The translations under genes were made by a program, and so were the position numbers. DNA of 64,000 nucleotides from Aquimarina macrocephali JAMB N27 (lineage in GTDB: Bacteria; Bacteroidota; Bacteroidia; Flavobacteriales; Flavobacteriaceae), in NCBI RefSeq assembly GCF_000520995.1, contig NZ_JACA01000012.1:208524-272523 (forward strand), written 5' to 3'. The stretch's first letter is position 1. Every line of letters starts with the position of its first letter. The notes under the pieces were generated by a model. That model searched no databases. It saw nothing but the letters and a program-made list of their open reading frames with translations, and was not told the DNA's origin. This document shows positions 35,225 through 44,928 of the stretch, piece by piece.

Positions 35225-37351
35225 TTAATCCACAAGTGATAATTGAATTCTCTTTCTGCTTATATCTACTTCTATTACGGTAACCATCAAGTGTTGTTGT
35301 AATTGTACCACGGCATTGACATCACTAATAAATTCGTTTGCCAGTTTTGAGATATGAATTAATCCACTTTCTTTAATCCCTATATCGACAAAACATCCAA
35401 AATTTGTAATGTTATTTACAATTCCCGGTAGTTTCATTCCTGTTTTTATGTCTTCTATGGTTTTTACATTAGGATCAAATTCAAAGACTGTCACTTTTTT
35501 TCTAGGGTCCACACCCGGTTTTTCTAATTCTCTAACAATATCGGTTAATGTAGGAAGTCCTACCTCATCGGTAATATAGTTTTGTAGTTTGATTTTTGTA
35601 ATAGCCTCTCTATTTCCTATTAATTCACTTATAGGAACTCCCGCATCTTTTGCCATTTTCGAAACTAATTTATATCGCTCTGGGTGCACTGCAGAATTAT
35701 CAAGTGGATTTTTAGGGCTGGTAATTCGTAAAAAAGCTGCTGCTTGTTCATAAGCTTTTCCTCCTAGTCTAGGTACTTTTTTGAGTTCCTCACGTGATTG
35801 TATTGCTCCATTTTCTGATCGATACGTTACAATATTTTCTGCAAGCTTTTCACCAATACCCGAAACATAGCTTAGTAGCGGGACACTAGCGGTATTTACA
35901 TTAATACCCACACCGTTTACACAACTCATTACTACGGTATCCAATTCATTTTTGAGCTTAGATTGATCCACATCATGTTGATACTGCCCCACTCCAATAG
36001 CCTTTGGGTCGATTTTTACTAATTCTGCCAAAGGATCGGCTAGCCGTCTTCCGATAGATACTGCACCACGTACAGTTACATCATAAGTTGGAAACTCGGC
36101 TCTGGCAATTTTGGATGCCGAGTATACCGAAGCTCCGCTTTCATTTACCATAAATACCTGGATTGGTTTCTCAAATGGTATTTTTTTAATAAAAGCTTCT
36201 GTTTCTCTGGCAGCGGTTCCGTTTCCTATTGCAATAGCTTCAATCTTATATGCATTTACCAGAGATCTGATTTTTTTGATTGCTCCTGTTACTTCTCGTT
36301 GTGGAGGATGGGGATAAATATTCTCGTTATGTAGTAAATCACCTTGATTGTCAAGACAAACCAGTTTACAACCTGATTTAAAACCCGGGTCCAAAGCCAA
36401 TATCTTCTTTTGCCCAAGTGGCGAAGCCAACAGTAATTGTTTTAAGTTTTGTGCAAAAACCTTTATAGCATTATCATCAGCTTTTTCTTTAGATTGATTG
36501 AGTACCTCTGTAGAAATTGCCGGTGTTAATAATCGTTTATAAGCATCAGAACTAGCCAAAAACATATGGTCTGTACAAGCTTCGACATTAGTTTTGATCA
36601 TCACATCGTCTATAATATCTAATGCATCGCCTTCTGGCACCGTAATTTTTACTCTTACTATTTTTTCATTTTCGGCTCTTAAAATTGCTAGTAAGCGATG
36701 TGAAGGACATTTATGAAGTGGTTCTTCCCAATCAAAATATTGTAAGTATTTCTGAGCAGCTACATCATCCTTTTTTGTCTTAATTACTGTAGAAGCTATT
36801 GTAGCTTTGCGTTGATATAATCTTCTCAGCCTATTTCTTATTTTTTCATCTTCATTAATCCATTCTGCTATAATATCTCTTGCTCCTTGCAATGCTAACT
36901 CTTCACTAGTAATAGTATCGTTTAGGTACTGCGACGCGACAAAAAGAATTTCTTCTTCTCTTTGCTGCATAATGATCTTAGCCAAGGGTTCTAATCCTTG
37001 TTCTTTGGCAACAGAAGCTTTAGTTTTTCTTTTTTTCTTATACGGTAAATACAGATCTTCTACTTGTGTAAGTGTATCTGCAGATAGAATTTTTTTCTCT
37101 AATTCTGGTGTTAATGCTTCTTGCTCCTTGATCGTGGCTAATACACTTTCTTTTCTTTTTTGAAGAGCTTCAAAGGCAGCTTTAAACTTTACTATTTCGC
37201 CAACAGCCACCTCATCAAGGTCTCCAGTCATCTCTTTACGATATCTAGAGATAAACGGAATCGTAGCCCCATCATCTAGTAAGGAAATAGTTTTAGCAAT
37301 TTGTTTTTCTGAAACAGGAATCTGCTTTGCTATAAAAGAAACGATACTCAT
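35225..37351 (-). CDS. tex: Tex family RNA-binding transcription accessory protein
   Basis: About 708 aa from the preferred ATG (MSIVSFIAKQIPVSEKQIAK); the frame stays open 12 codons further to 37387. In order: Tex N-terminal helical domain (ATIPFISRYRKEMTGDLDEV), the YqgF/RNase-H-like domain (ILALDPGFKSGCKLVCLD), helix-hairpin-helix region (VNTASVPLLSYVSGIGEKLA), and a C-terminal S1 domain (GIVNNITNFGCFVDIGIKES ... GLIHISKL). All expected domains are present. Tex is a conserved cytoplasmic protein that binds nucleic acid and affects transcription. Confidence 0.93.
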   Translation of the reverse strand: MSIVSFIAKQIPVSEKQIAKTISLLDDGATIPFISRYRKEMTGDLDEVAVGEIVKFKAAFEALQKRKESVLATIKEQEALTPELEKKILSADTLTQVEDLYLPYKKKRKTKASVAKEQGLEPLAKIIMQQREEEILFVASQYLNDTITSEELALQGARDIIAEWINEDEKIRNRLRRLYQRKATIASTVIKTKKDDVAAQKYLQYFDWEEPLHKCPSHRLLAILRAENEKIVRVKITVPEGDALDIIDDVMIKTNVEACTDHMFLASSDAYKRLLTPAISTEVLNQSKEKADDNAIKVFAQNLKQLLLASPLGQKKILALDPGFKSGCKLVCLDNQGDLLHNENIYPHPPQREVTGAIKKIRSLVNAYKIEAIAIGNGTAARETEAFIKKIPFEKPIQVFMVNESGASVYSASKIARAEFPTYDVTVRGAVSIGRRLADPLAELVKIDPKAIGVGQYQHDVDQSKLKNELDTVVMSCVNGVGINVNTASVPLLSYVSGIGEKLAENIVTYRSENGAIQSREELKKVPRLGGKAYEQAAAFLRITSPKNPLDNSAVHPERYKLVSKMAKDAGVPISELIGNREAITKIKLQNYITDEVGLPTLTDIVRELEKPGVDPRKKVTVFEFDPNVKTIEDIKTGMKLPGIVNNITNFGCFVDIGIKESGLIHISKLANEFISDVNAVVQLQQHLMVTVIEVDISRKRIQLSLVD

Positions 37352-37475
37352 AAAATCAAGTTTTAGAATCGCTAAATATAATGCCAAAAATGGCGGATTA
37401 TTTTATGCGGAAGAGAAAGTTTTCTACAATTTTTTAGAAAATTGCTTTTATACATACAAGACGTATCACAAAATT

Positions 37476-39878
37476 CTAATTCAGATGTATTGTTTGAATC
37501 TTGGAGATCAAACTTCCATCACTTCCCATTCCTTCAATAAAAAGTGTAATATTCTCTAAGTTGGTATTCTTAATCTTAAACGTTCCTAAGCCGTCCTTAT
37601 TAAAATCAACCCAAGGTTGCCAATGAATCAAACCATAGTCTATAAATCCCAAATCAAGATAGTTTGAATATCCTGGATTATAAAACTCTTTAACAGGTTC
37701 AAATCCTTTTTCCATTGTGTATCCTACAGAATTTTCATCAATGTCAATTTTTGATCCTAAAGGAACTTTTCTAGTATATATCCTTATAGATGCCCCTGCG
37801 CCCCCTCGGGCACCCAAACCATAACTTATTTTATCAATATAAATTCTATCTACTTCATTAGTTCGTAATACTGTTAACATACTTTTATCGCCTCTTAACT
37901 CAACATTATCCACAAATACAGGAACCTGAGTTGGAAAATTTATAGAACTTGGTGCACGGCTGTAAATAACTACATCTGAAGTAGCTGGTCTCTGATCGCG
38001 TATAAAAAAGCTTCCAACAGACTTAATATAGTCTAATATCACTGGAAAATCCCTTGCCATCCTAGGAGTGATTTTTTTAGAATTATTTTTAATGTATTTA
38101 AGTATTGGTACTTTACTTGTGTTTTCTGATTCTTCTTTACTTTTTGCCTTCAACAAAACTTCATCTAAAACCTCAACATTATCGGCAATAAACCCTTTAG
38201 GAATCTTTATGTTCTTGTTTATATTTTTGCTTTCTATATTATTTTGTTGTGAAATAACAATATCATTAAGTGGCTTTTTATGCTGATCTAATAGTATTTG
38301 TAAATATAATCTTGGCTCTACAAAAATATCATCAGAGGTTACCCCAGAAAGCTTAATTTCTTCCCCTTTTTCAGGAAAGAAATTAGGTAATTCAAAAGAA
38401 TTTGTATTATCAACATCAATAAAATTACCTTTTTGATATGTAGTTGGATGCATATATAATTTATATATATCATCTTTGTTCTTACCTTGTATTTTTCCTT
38501 TTAGTATATACCCCTGATTAAATTCATACAACATGTTAGGCTTATTATTAAAGATGGTATTCCAACTATACTTACTCCAACCTTGAGTAATTAATAATAA
38601 ATCAAGATCATATCTTTTTTTTCTGTCTATATCAGTAAAATAATATATTTCATTCTCTATAAAACCTTTTAAGTAAGGTCGTAATACCATTGCCGAATAA
38701 ATATTATCGTTTGGATTATATGATTTTGTGCCTTCAGGTAATACAGAAATACTTAGATCATATCTAACTCCTTTTTTTGTAGGCACCTTGATATTTATTA
38801 ATAAAGAATCTTTTATAGTCTTCTTGCTAGAAGCACTAATGTCCTCAACAGTTTTATCAAAAGAATTAAACAATAATCTTTCTGCAATAGGGGTTTTCTC
38901 TTTAAATACGGTTAGTGTATTTATTCCTGGATAAAACACGTCTTTTTTTAATGAAATCCTCCTCTTTACTTCGTTAGGTAAAAAATGCAAAGGGATTTTC
39001 TTAGATAAGTGATTTTGTTTAACTAATAAATAATAATGATCACTGGCTAAATCCTCTAATGTTCTTGTATTGGTATTAAATTCTACCAACGTATGATCTG
39101 TTGCCATATTGTCAACTCTTATAGCTATTCCTTTATCATATGTTTGAGGAAATGGTATTTGTATTTTCTCGCCATTATTGAGTTCTACAATTGCTTTATA
39201 TTTTTTATCTAATCTTGGACGTATATTAAATTTGCCCATCCCAAATTTATTTGAACCAAATGAAATGATTTTATTTCCCTTATCATCAAAAACATAACCA
39301 TTTTCAAAATGCACTCCATAACCTCTACTATTAATCAGTTTAAAACCAACGCTATTATCTGTGTCTGAGACTAGATAACCACCTTCAGGAAGTAATTGAA
39401 AATCATATCTTAACTTTTCTGTTAAAACTTCTTCAGGATTGGGTTCTTTTATGATCTCTATTTTCTTGGTATAGGATTCGTCTTCTATAAAATTATTCAT
39501 CCAGTTCGTTGATACTCTCATATAGTAATTACCATTATTCCAAGTAGAATCAATTTTTATATTACCTCTAAAATTACCTCTGGAACCAAAAAACAAACCA
39601 TTATATAGTTCCTTTCCTTCCTGATTGAATAATTGAACATTAAAATTTGTTGAACCAAAAGATGGAAGATTATTTTGTCGATCATAAGCATAGCCTTTAA
39701 ACCATACTTCTTCTCCATTAACATAAGTGCTTTTGTCCAAATGCAAGTATAATGTTTCTCTAGGTATACTGAAGTAATCATTATTAGCTTGTTGTGCAGA
39801 GCGTGATAAACTATTATTCTGAGCATTTAATCCTATAGAAAGGAAGAACAATAGTAGTGTTGTAAAAAAGTGATTCAT
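37476..39878 (-). CDS. Exported MG2-like/TonB-plug-domain protein
   Basis: An 800-aa protein with a signal peptide (about 1-20, ending GLNAQ). It opens with an alpha-2-macroglobulin MG2-like domain (ETLYLHLDKSTYVNGEEVWF, 36-55, then NFNVQLFNQEGKELYNG). Several more beta domains follow. A TonB-receptor plug-like region lies at about 630-735 (FFIRDQRPATSDVVIYSRAP ... VPVFVDNVEL ... VDRIYIDKISYGLGARGGAG). No outer-membrane barrel follows, so it is not a full TonB-dependent receptor. Such proteins recur in Bacteroidota without an assigned role; surface or periplasmic location is inferred. It is probably transcribed alone. Confidence 0.65.
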   Translation of the reverse strand: MNHFFTTLLLFFLSIGLNAQNNSLSRSAQQANNDYFSIPRETLYLHLDKSTYVNGEEVWFKGYAYDRQNNLPSFGSTNFNVQLFNQEGKELYNGLFFGSRGNFRGNIKIDSTWNNGNYYMRVSTNWMNNFIEDESYTKKIEIIKEPNPEEVLTEKLRYDFQLLPEGGYLVSDTDNSVGFKLINSRGYGVHFENGYVFDDKGNKIISFGSNKFGMGKFNIRPRLDKKYKAIVELNNGEKIQIPFPQTYDKGIAIRVDNMATDHTLVEFNTNTRTLEDLASDHYYLLVKQNHLSKKIPLHFLPNEVKRRISLKKDVFYPGINTLTVFKEKTPIAERLLFNSFDKTVEDISASSKKTIKDSLLINIKVPTKKGVRYDLSISVLPEGTKSYNPNDNIYSAMVLRPYLKGFIENEIYYFTDIDRKKRYDLDLLLITQGWSKYSWNTIFNNKPNMLYEFNQGYILKGKIQGKNKDDIYKLYMHPTTYQKGNFIDVDNTNSFELPNFFPEKGEEIKLSGVTSDDIFVEPRLYLQILLDQHKKPLNDIVISQQNNIESKNINKNIKIPKGFIADNVEVLDEVLLKAKSKEESENTSKVPILKYIKNNSKKITPRMARDFPVILDYIKSVGSFFIRDQRPATSDVVIYSRAPSSINFPTQVPVFVDNVELRGDKSMLTVLRTNEVDRIYIDKISYGLGARGGAGASIRIYTRKVPLGSKIDIDENSVGYTMEKGFEPVKEFYNPGYSNYLDLGFIDYGLIHWQPWVDFNKDGLGTFKIKNTNLENITLFIEGMGSDGSLISKIQTIHLN

Positions 39879-40080
39879 AAGCCCCTATTTATATTTTATT
39901 TCTCTAGTATATGAAATCCTTAAAACTCATATTAATTAACTGCTAAGGTTTTAACTAGATTTTTAGTTAAAAATGTCCTTTCAGAATTAAAAAACTAATA
40001 GTAATAAGGTTAAACTGTTTTTATAACTAGTTGTCAATTAAAAAACAGTAGATATTAAATTTCTGTAATGTCTATAAGAC

Positions 40081-41073
40081 TTAATCGAATTTTACCGTTT
40101 TTATAATTGCTTCAAGTTCAAATATATTATCTCTTTTACTTACCGAAGGAGCAAATACAAAGCCTTCTAATACCATTAATCTATTATTAGCAATGTCTTC
40201 TATAACATAATTAACAAATGGGCCCGACATAAAACGATCTTTGATCTCCCAGATTCCTTTGGTCTCGAAAGTAAATCTATTGTCTAACTCAATTTCATAA
40301 AGATAAGGTGCATAAGCCTCTTCGGTAATGAAATGACCAACTTCTGGGGTAGGAATTTTCACTGTTCCCATAGAATCTCTCATTTTTATGATACTAGAAA
40401 CTGTATTAGAATCTTTGGTAACCGTTCCTAGTGGTAATTCATAGATCATAAGATTCATACTACCATGCTTAATATTTTTACGAATCCAGAAAAACTCATT
40501 TTCTTCAATAGCGATACGATATGCTGAAGGGATGTTTAAAGTGATTCCCATTTTTTCTTGTAACTGTGGAATCCTCTCTAAGGACTTTTTAATAATCGCT
40601 TGTTTTTCCTTAATTTCGATAGATTTATATTTCGAAATGATCTTTTCATGATTCTCTCGAATCAAAGTAGCAATATCTTCGTTTGTGGCTCCAGAGATTA
40701 CTACGCCAATTTGAGGGTTAGAAAATTTGTTTTTTAACAACCCATATTTGTTTTCTCCTTCATTTTGTTTTTCAATCCAAAGAAAAATACGACTCTGTTT
40801 TGCGAGGCCGGTAAACGTTTCCTTTGGCATTTGTCGCAATGTAAACAAAGGTTCTTCTTGGGGTAGACCTGGTACTTCGGCTCCAAAATATTTTCTAATG
40901 GTATCACCAACATTACTGTTCCATAGTTCATTATCTACAACTACAGAAAGATGATTTATTCTTCCATTAGAGTGTGCCATAGATTCCTGGCTCTTCTGGT
41001 TTTCATCTTTTTTAACCTCTGTACAGCTAACGATACAAAGCATGCAAATAATTGCGAGGGATAATTTTCTCAT
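40081..41073 (-). CDS. DUF4837 family lipoprotein
   Basis: A 330-aa predicted lipoprotein: signal MRKLSLAIICMLCIVSC with lipobox Cys17, followed by a charged linker. The body matches DUF4837 as I recall it (INHLSVVVDNELWNSNVGDT, FTLRQMPKETFTGLAKQSRI, and MSGPFVNYVIEDIANNRLMV). The function is unknown and no catalytic motif is evident. It lies 20 bases after the MltD-like gene, suggesting a shared transcript and perhaps an envelope role. Confidence 0.82.
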   Translation of the reverse strand: MRKLSLAIICMLCIVSCTEVKKDENQKSQESMAHSNGRINHLSVVVDNELWNSNVGDTIRKYFGAEVPGLPQEEPLFTLRQMPKETFTGLAKQSRIFLWIEKQNEGENKYGLLKNKFSNPQIGVVISGATNEDIATLIRENHEKIISKYKSIEIKEKQAIIKKSLERIPQLQEKMGITLNIPSAYRIAIEENEFFWIRKNIKHGSMNLMIYELPLGTVTKDSNTVSSIIKMRDSMGTVKIPTPEVGHFITEEAYAPYLYEIELDNRFTFETKGIWEIKDRFMSGPFVNYVIEDIANNRLMVLEGFVFAPSVSKRDNIFELEAIIKTVKFD

Positions 41074-41093
41074 AAGGTAGATAATATTAGCGG

Positions 41094-42722
41094 TTATGAT
41101 TTTGAAAGTTTCAGTGTCATACCTGGTTTTATACCACTACCACTAATATCGTTCCAATTTTTAAGATTTTCGACAGATACACCTTTAAATTTTTGTGAAA
41201 TGCTCCATAAAGTGTCTCCCGTCTTAACGGTATACACCTCTGAACTATTAGCTGCAACCCTAGTTAAGACTTTTTTTGTTGTGGTTTTTCTGGGTTTATC
41301 TACTACTGGTCTACGAGGATAAATGGTAAGACGTCGACCAATTTTAAGATTATTACTTCGTAAACCATTCCATTTTTTAATTTGACTTACTCTAACGCCA
41401 TAGCGTCTTGCTATTTTTCCTAAATAGTCGCCACTACGTACTCGATATCGAATCCGATCATTTGCCTCTCGGTATTTAGGTAATGGTTTTTCGCGTTTAT
41501 CAAATTCTGCCTTAGCTAATGTATAGATTTGATCTTCATTAGTAACAAAAGAACCAATTTTATCCAATGGTAATCGCAATACATAATCTTCATCTTTGAT
41601 ATATGGAATGATATCTAGTTTATAAGAAGGGTTTAGAAATTGCAATTCTTCAATATCAATATTTATATATTCTGAAACCTGATCTAATGTGATCATTTGT
41701 TTAACTCGTATGGTGTCGGTTTCAAAATATGCAAACTCGGGTTTTCTGGGTTTAAAACCATGTTTGTCTGCATATTCAAAAATATACATTGTTGCCAAAA
41801 AAGCAGGTAAGTATCCTGCAGTTTCTCTAGGAAGATTATGTCTGATATTCCAATAGTTTGTATATCCACCACTACGGCGAATAGCCTTGGTTACATTACC
41901 AGGACCTGAATTATACGAAGCCAAAGCAAGATCCCAATCTCCAAATACTTTATACAAATTAGAAAGATACTTGCAAGCAGCTTTGGTAGACATAATTGGA
42001 TCCATACGTTCATCGACATATGAACTTACCTCTAAACCAAACATTTTACCTGTACCAAACATAAACTGCCATAATCCTGTAGCTCCAACTCTGGACTTTG
42101 CTCTAGGTTTTAAAGCAGATTCTACAATAGCAAGGTATTTTATTTCTAAAGGAATATTTTGATTGTCTAGCTCTTGCTCAAAAAGTGGAAAATAAAATTC
42201 GCTTAGTGCCATTAAGCGCTCTAAATGTTCGTGCCTGTTTTTTAAATATCTTTTGATAACACTTTCTAATGAGGTATTATACTCTACATTAAAAGGAGTG
42301 CGCGCATTTAATGCTGCTAATCTTGCTTTTAAAGTATCAGTAGGAAGATCAACATATTCTACTGGTTCATATTTCAGTTCGGTAACTGATTTGTAAATAG
42401 TATCAAAAAGGTTAGAGTTATATAATTCCTGTTTCCAGATAGAATCTAACTGCGACATCCTGGGATGGTCATTTGCTACATAAATTACACTGTCTTTTGC
42501 ACTCGTCGATGTTAACGTAGTTGTTTGTAGTTCGCCAGTTGTTTTGATTACTTGAGTTGTATCTACTACCCGAACTGTATTTTGTTTTATGTCCTGGGTC
42601 TTACTAAGTACAATCTCCTTGGTGTTTTTAGGATTTGATTGTTCCTCTGATGATGTTTCTTGTCCCGCTAATGAAATCGAAACTAATAAAAAAGAAAGAA
42701 ATAATGTACAATAGTTATTCAT
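41094..42722 (-). CDS. MltD-like lytic transglycosylase with two LysM domains
   Basis: A 542-aa exported enzyme that cleaves peptidoglycan glycan strands. It has a signal peptide (about 1-20), a low-complexity linker rich in Thr, a lysozyme-like SLT domain at about 185-330 with the catalytic glutamate in AIVESALKPRAKS (Glu201), GATGLWQFM (213-221) and ALASYNSGPGNV. Two LysM modules follow (RYRVRSGDYLGKIARRYGVR at about 438-480 and VYTVKTGDTLWSISQKFKGV at about 495-540). All expected parts are present. Confidence 0.94.
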   Translation of the reverse strand: MNNYCTLFLSFLLVSISLAGQETSSEEQSNPKNTKEIVLSKTQDIKQNTVRVVDTTQVIKTTGELQTTTLTSTSAKDSVIYVANDHPRMSQLDSIWKQELYNSNLFDTIYKSVTELKYEPVEYVDLPTDTLKARLAALNARTPFNVEYNTSLESVIKRYLKNRHEHLERLMALSEFYFPLFEQELDNQNIPLEIKYLAIVESALKPRAKSRVGATGLWQFMFGTGKMFGLEVSSYVDERMDPIMSTKAACKYLSNLYKVFGDWDLALASYNSGPGNVTKAIRRSGGYTNYWNIRHNLPRETAGYLPAFLATMYIFEYADKHGFKPRKPEFAYFETDTIRVKQMITLDQVSEYINIDIEELQFLNPSYKLDIIPYIKDEDYVLRLPLDKIGSFVTNEDQIYTLAKAEFDKREKPLPKYREANDRIRYRVRSGDYLGKIARRYGVRVSQIKKWNGLRSNNLKIGRRLTIYPRRPVVDKPRKTTTKKVLTRVAANSSEVYTVKTGDTLWSISQKFKGVSVENLKNWNDISGSGIKPGMTLKLSKS

Positions 42723-42860
42723 TTTACAAATGCATTTGCTTTTAGTTCAACGGAAATTTGGGGACTATCTGTATTGTTTTTAACATGTTATCAACAATAC
42801 AGCAACGAAAATCGTGCTTTTTTTTCTAAACTGCAAAAAATCAAAGCGTTAAAAACATGA

Positions 42861-42887
42861 AAAAAACGGTTAAAACAACCGTTTTTT
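42861..42887 (-). terminator. Hairpin terminator downstream of pgk
   Basis: An 11-bp stem AAAAAACGGTT (42861-42871) and its complement (42877-42887) around a five-base loop. It ends in T6 on the minus strand, about 45 bases after the pgk stop. Confidence 0.88.
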
Positions 42888-42931
42888 CATAATTTTTACA
42901 AAAAATAAGCGTTTTCTTACAAAATTATACC

Positions 42932-44122
42932 TTATTCATTTTCTATTGCAGCAATTCCTGGTAGTGTTTTACCTTCTAAGCTTTCTAACATAGCTCCTCC
43001 CCCTGTAGAAACATAACTTACTTTGGTACCAAAACCAAATTGTTTTACTGCTGCTACAGAATCTCCTCCTCCGACAAGAGAGAATGCTCCATTTTCTGTA
43101 GCTTCTGCGATAGAATGTCCTAATGCTATTGTTCCTTTAGAAAAATTTTCCATTTCAAAAACACCTAATGGTCCATTCCATAATATGGTTTTTGATTTTA
43201 GAATTACTTCATGAAAAATTTTCATTGTTTCGGGTCCGACATCAAGTCCTTGCCAACCATCAGGAATTGTATTAACAGCAACAACCTTAGTATTTGCGTT
43301 ATTATCAAATGCATCTGCACCCAATACATCTACAGGAAGGTGAATTTCTACTCCTTTTTCTTTAGCTTTCCTTAAAATCTCTAATGCCAGTTCTTGTTTA
43401 TCATCTTCACAAATAGAATCTCCTATTTGACCTCCCAAAGCTTTAATAAATGTATAGGTCATTCCTCCTCCAATAATCAAGTGATCTATTTTATCCAGAA
43501 TATTTTCGATTATTGTAATTTTTGAAGATACTTTTGATCCTCCCAGAATTGCAGTAACAGGCTTCTCTCCGCTTCTTAATACTTTATCAATACTTTCTAT
43601 TTCTTTTGCTAATAAACTACCAAAACATTTATGCTCAGGAAAAAATTGTGCTACAATAGTCGTAGAAGCATGTGCTCTGTGAGCTGTACCAAACGCATCA
43701 TTTATATAGATATCTCCCAGCTTTGACAATTGCTCTGCAAAAATTGCATCTCCACTTGTTTCATTAGGATGAAATCTTAAATTTTCTAATAATAGAACTT
43801 CACCAGAGTTTAGCGCTGCGACAGCATCTTCTGCCTCCTGACCAACACAGTTAGCTACATATTTGACTTGAACTCCAAGAACATCTGCAACTTTATCTAC
43901 GATATGTCTTAATGAAAACTCATCCTGAACACCTTTTGGTCTACCTAAATGGGACATTAAGATCGCACTTCCTCCGTCTTCCAAAACTTTAATTATTGTA
44001 GGTTTTGCTGCTTGAATTCTAGTATCATCGGTTACTTCAAAATTTTCATTTAAAGGAACATTAAAATCTACTCGAATTAAGGCTTTTTTATTTTCAAAAT
44101 TAAAATCGTCAATTGTCTTCAT
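42932..44122 (-). CDS. pgk: Phosphoglycerate kinase
   Basis: A glycolytic enzyme transferring phosphate between 1,3-bisphosphoglycerate and ADP. The 396-aa product has the substrate-binding start [12 protein letters not shown] (15-26), the SHLGRPKG segment (58-65), [23 protein letters not shown], the nucleotide-binding WNGPLGVFE and the C-terminal [13 protein letters not shown]. The length is standard. It is a single-gene unit with a terminator downstream. Confidence 0.97.
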   Translation of the reverse strand: MKTIDDFNFENKKALIRVDFNVPLNENFEVTDDTRIQAAKPTIIKVLEDGGSAILMSHLGRPKGVQDEFSLRHIVDKVADVLGVQVKYVANCVGQEAEDAVAALNSGEVLLLENLRFHPNETSGDAIFAEQLSKLGDIYINDAFGTAHRAHASTTIVAQFFPEHKCFGSLLAKEIESIDKVLRSGEKPVTAILGGSKVSSKITIIENILDKIDHLIIGGGMTYTFIKALGGQIGDSICEDDKQELALEILRKAKEKGVEIHLPVDVLGADAFDNNANTKVVAVNTIPDGWQGLDVGPETMKIFHEVILKSKTILWNGPLGVFEMENFSKGTIALGHSIAEATENGAFSLVGGGDSVAAVKQFGFGTKVSYVSTGGGAMLESLEGKTLPGIAAIENE

Positions 44123-44204
44123 GATGCTGAATTGGTTTTTCGCAAACGAAAATAATTCTATTTCATTAAAAACATCAAAATCTGATAGAAAAATTACCCG
44201 AAAT

Positions 44205-44212
44205 CAAAGGTA
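44205..44212 (-). promoter_or_regulatory. Candidate -7 box for pgk
   Basis: CAAAGGTA on the plus strand reads TACCTTTG on the minus strand, matching TAnnTTTG, 83 bases upstream of the ATG. The remaining bases up to 44520 hold no gene I can support. Confidence 0.4.
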
Positions 44213-44520
44213 ATTTTTCACTTTTATCAAATTTTTATAAAAACCCTTTTTTCAATAAAAGAATCATAGTCAAATAATAGGATTACTGTCAAACCAAAAA
44301 AAGATACGATTTTGATATTTATAATAAATTGGGGTTCTTATCCAACTTCATGTTTTTCTTTCTTACTATACCTATTTGTTTCGATTTCTTAGAATTAGAA
44401 TACGATAAATCTTTGATGCTATTAACATCATATTTGTCTTGGCAAAATACCATAATAGTATTTTATGTTAAAAATTATTTCTATATTGTATATGCAAAAA
44501 CACTAAACAACTAACTAATT

Positions 44521-44697
44521 ATGAGTAATTTATCCGCACAAACACCAAAAAAAATTACAGTAATCATAAGTATTGTACTTGTTCTTTTAGGCCTTCTAGG
44601 TTCACGTATTCATCCTGTTTTGGCAGAAAATAGTAATTGGCTCGTACTTGCAGGATATGTGCTTCTTCTACTAGGAGTTTATCTAAAAGGGCTGTGA
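44521..44697 (+). CDS. Small two-helix membrane protein, 58 aa
   Basis: I translated a short open frame: MSNLSAQTPKKITVIISIVL onward, ending LLLLGVYLKGL. It has a polar start, a first hydrophobic helix (about 12-27), a short polar turn (SRIHPVLAENSN) and a second helix (about 40-55). The layout of two hairpinned helices and a sensible ATG makes a real small membrane protein likely, but I recognise no family. It precedes holB by about 230 bases on the same strand. No firm promoter was found. Confidence 0.6.
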   Translation: MSNLSAQTPKKITVIISIVLVLLGLLGSRIHPVLAENSNWLVLAGYVLLLLGVYLKGL

Positions 44698-44917
44698 TTT
44701 TCGGTAAAGATCAATACCTATCAAAATTCGTTTAACCCTGATTATTTTATAGAAAAGATTTTCTAGTAATATATAATGACTAATACTTAGTACAAATACA
44801 TGTCCTAAAGTCAAATAAATACTACATCTTCTAATTCCTATATTGATATTTTAGAGGTTGCTCATTTTTTATCAGGTTTTATATCTTATAGATCTGCTTT
44901 CTTTTTTAGGTATCCCT

Positions 44918-44925
44918 TATATTTG
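44918..44925 (+). promoter_or_regulatory. Candidate -7 box overlapping the holB start region
   Basis: TATATTTG fits TAnnTTTG and ends only three bases before the holB ATG at 44929, so a transcript from it would be leaderless or nearly so. Confidence 0.4.
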
Positions 44926-44928
44926 CCT

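Noticed and set aside
35221..35225. Firm assignment of the AraC-type regulator to the tex operon
   Set aside because: The three-base gap suggests it, but no promoter or transcript data support a functional link.
37476..39878. Call as a full TonB-dependent receptor
   Set aside because: A plug-like region is present but no outer-membrane barrel strands follow it; the protein ends at 800 residues.
39949..39972. AT-rich hairpin TTTTAACTA/TAGTTAAAA downstream of the DUF4837 gene
   Set aside because: Only nine A/T-rich pairs and no U-tract in the direction of the gene, so not reported as a terminator.
44329..44514. Plus-strand 61-codon open frame upstream of the 58-aa gene
   Set aside because: Composition is Phe/Tyr/Leu-rich from AT-rich intergenic DNA, the first codons lie in a poor start context, and there is no recognisable domain.
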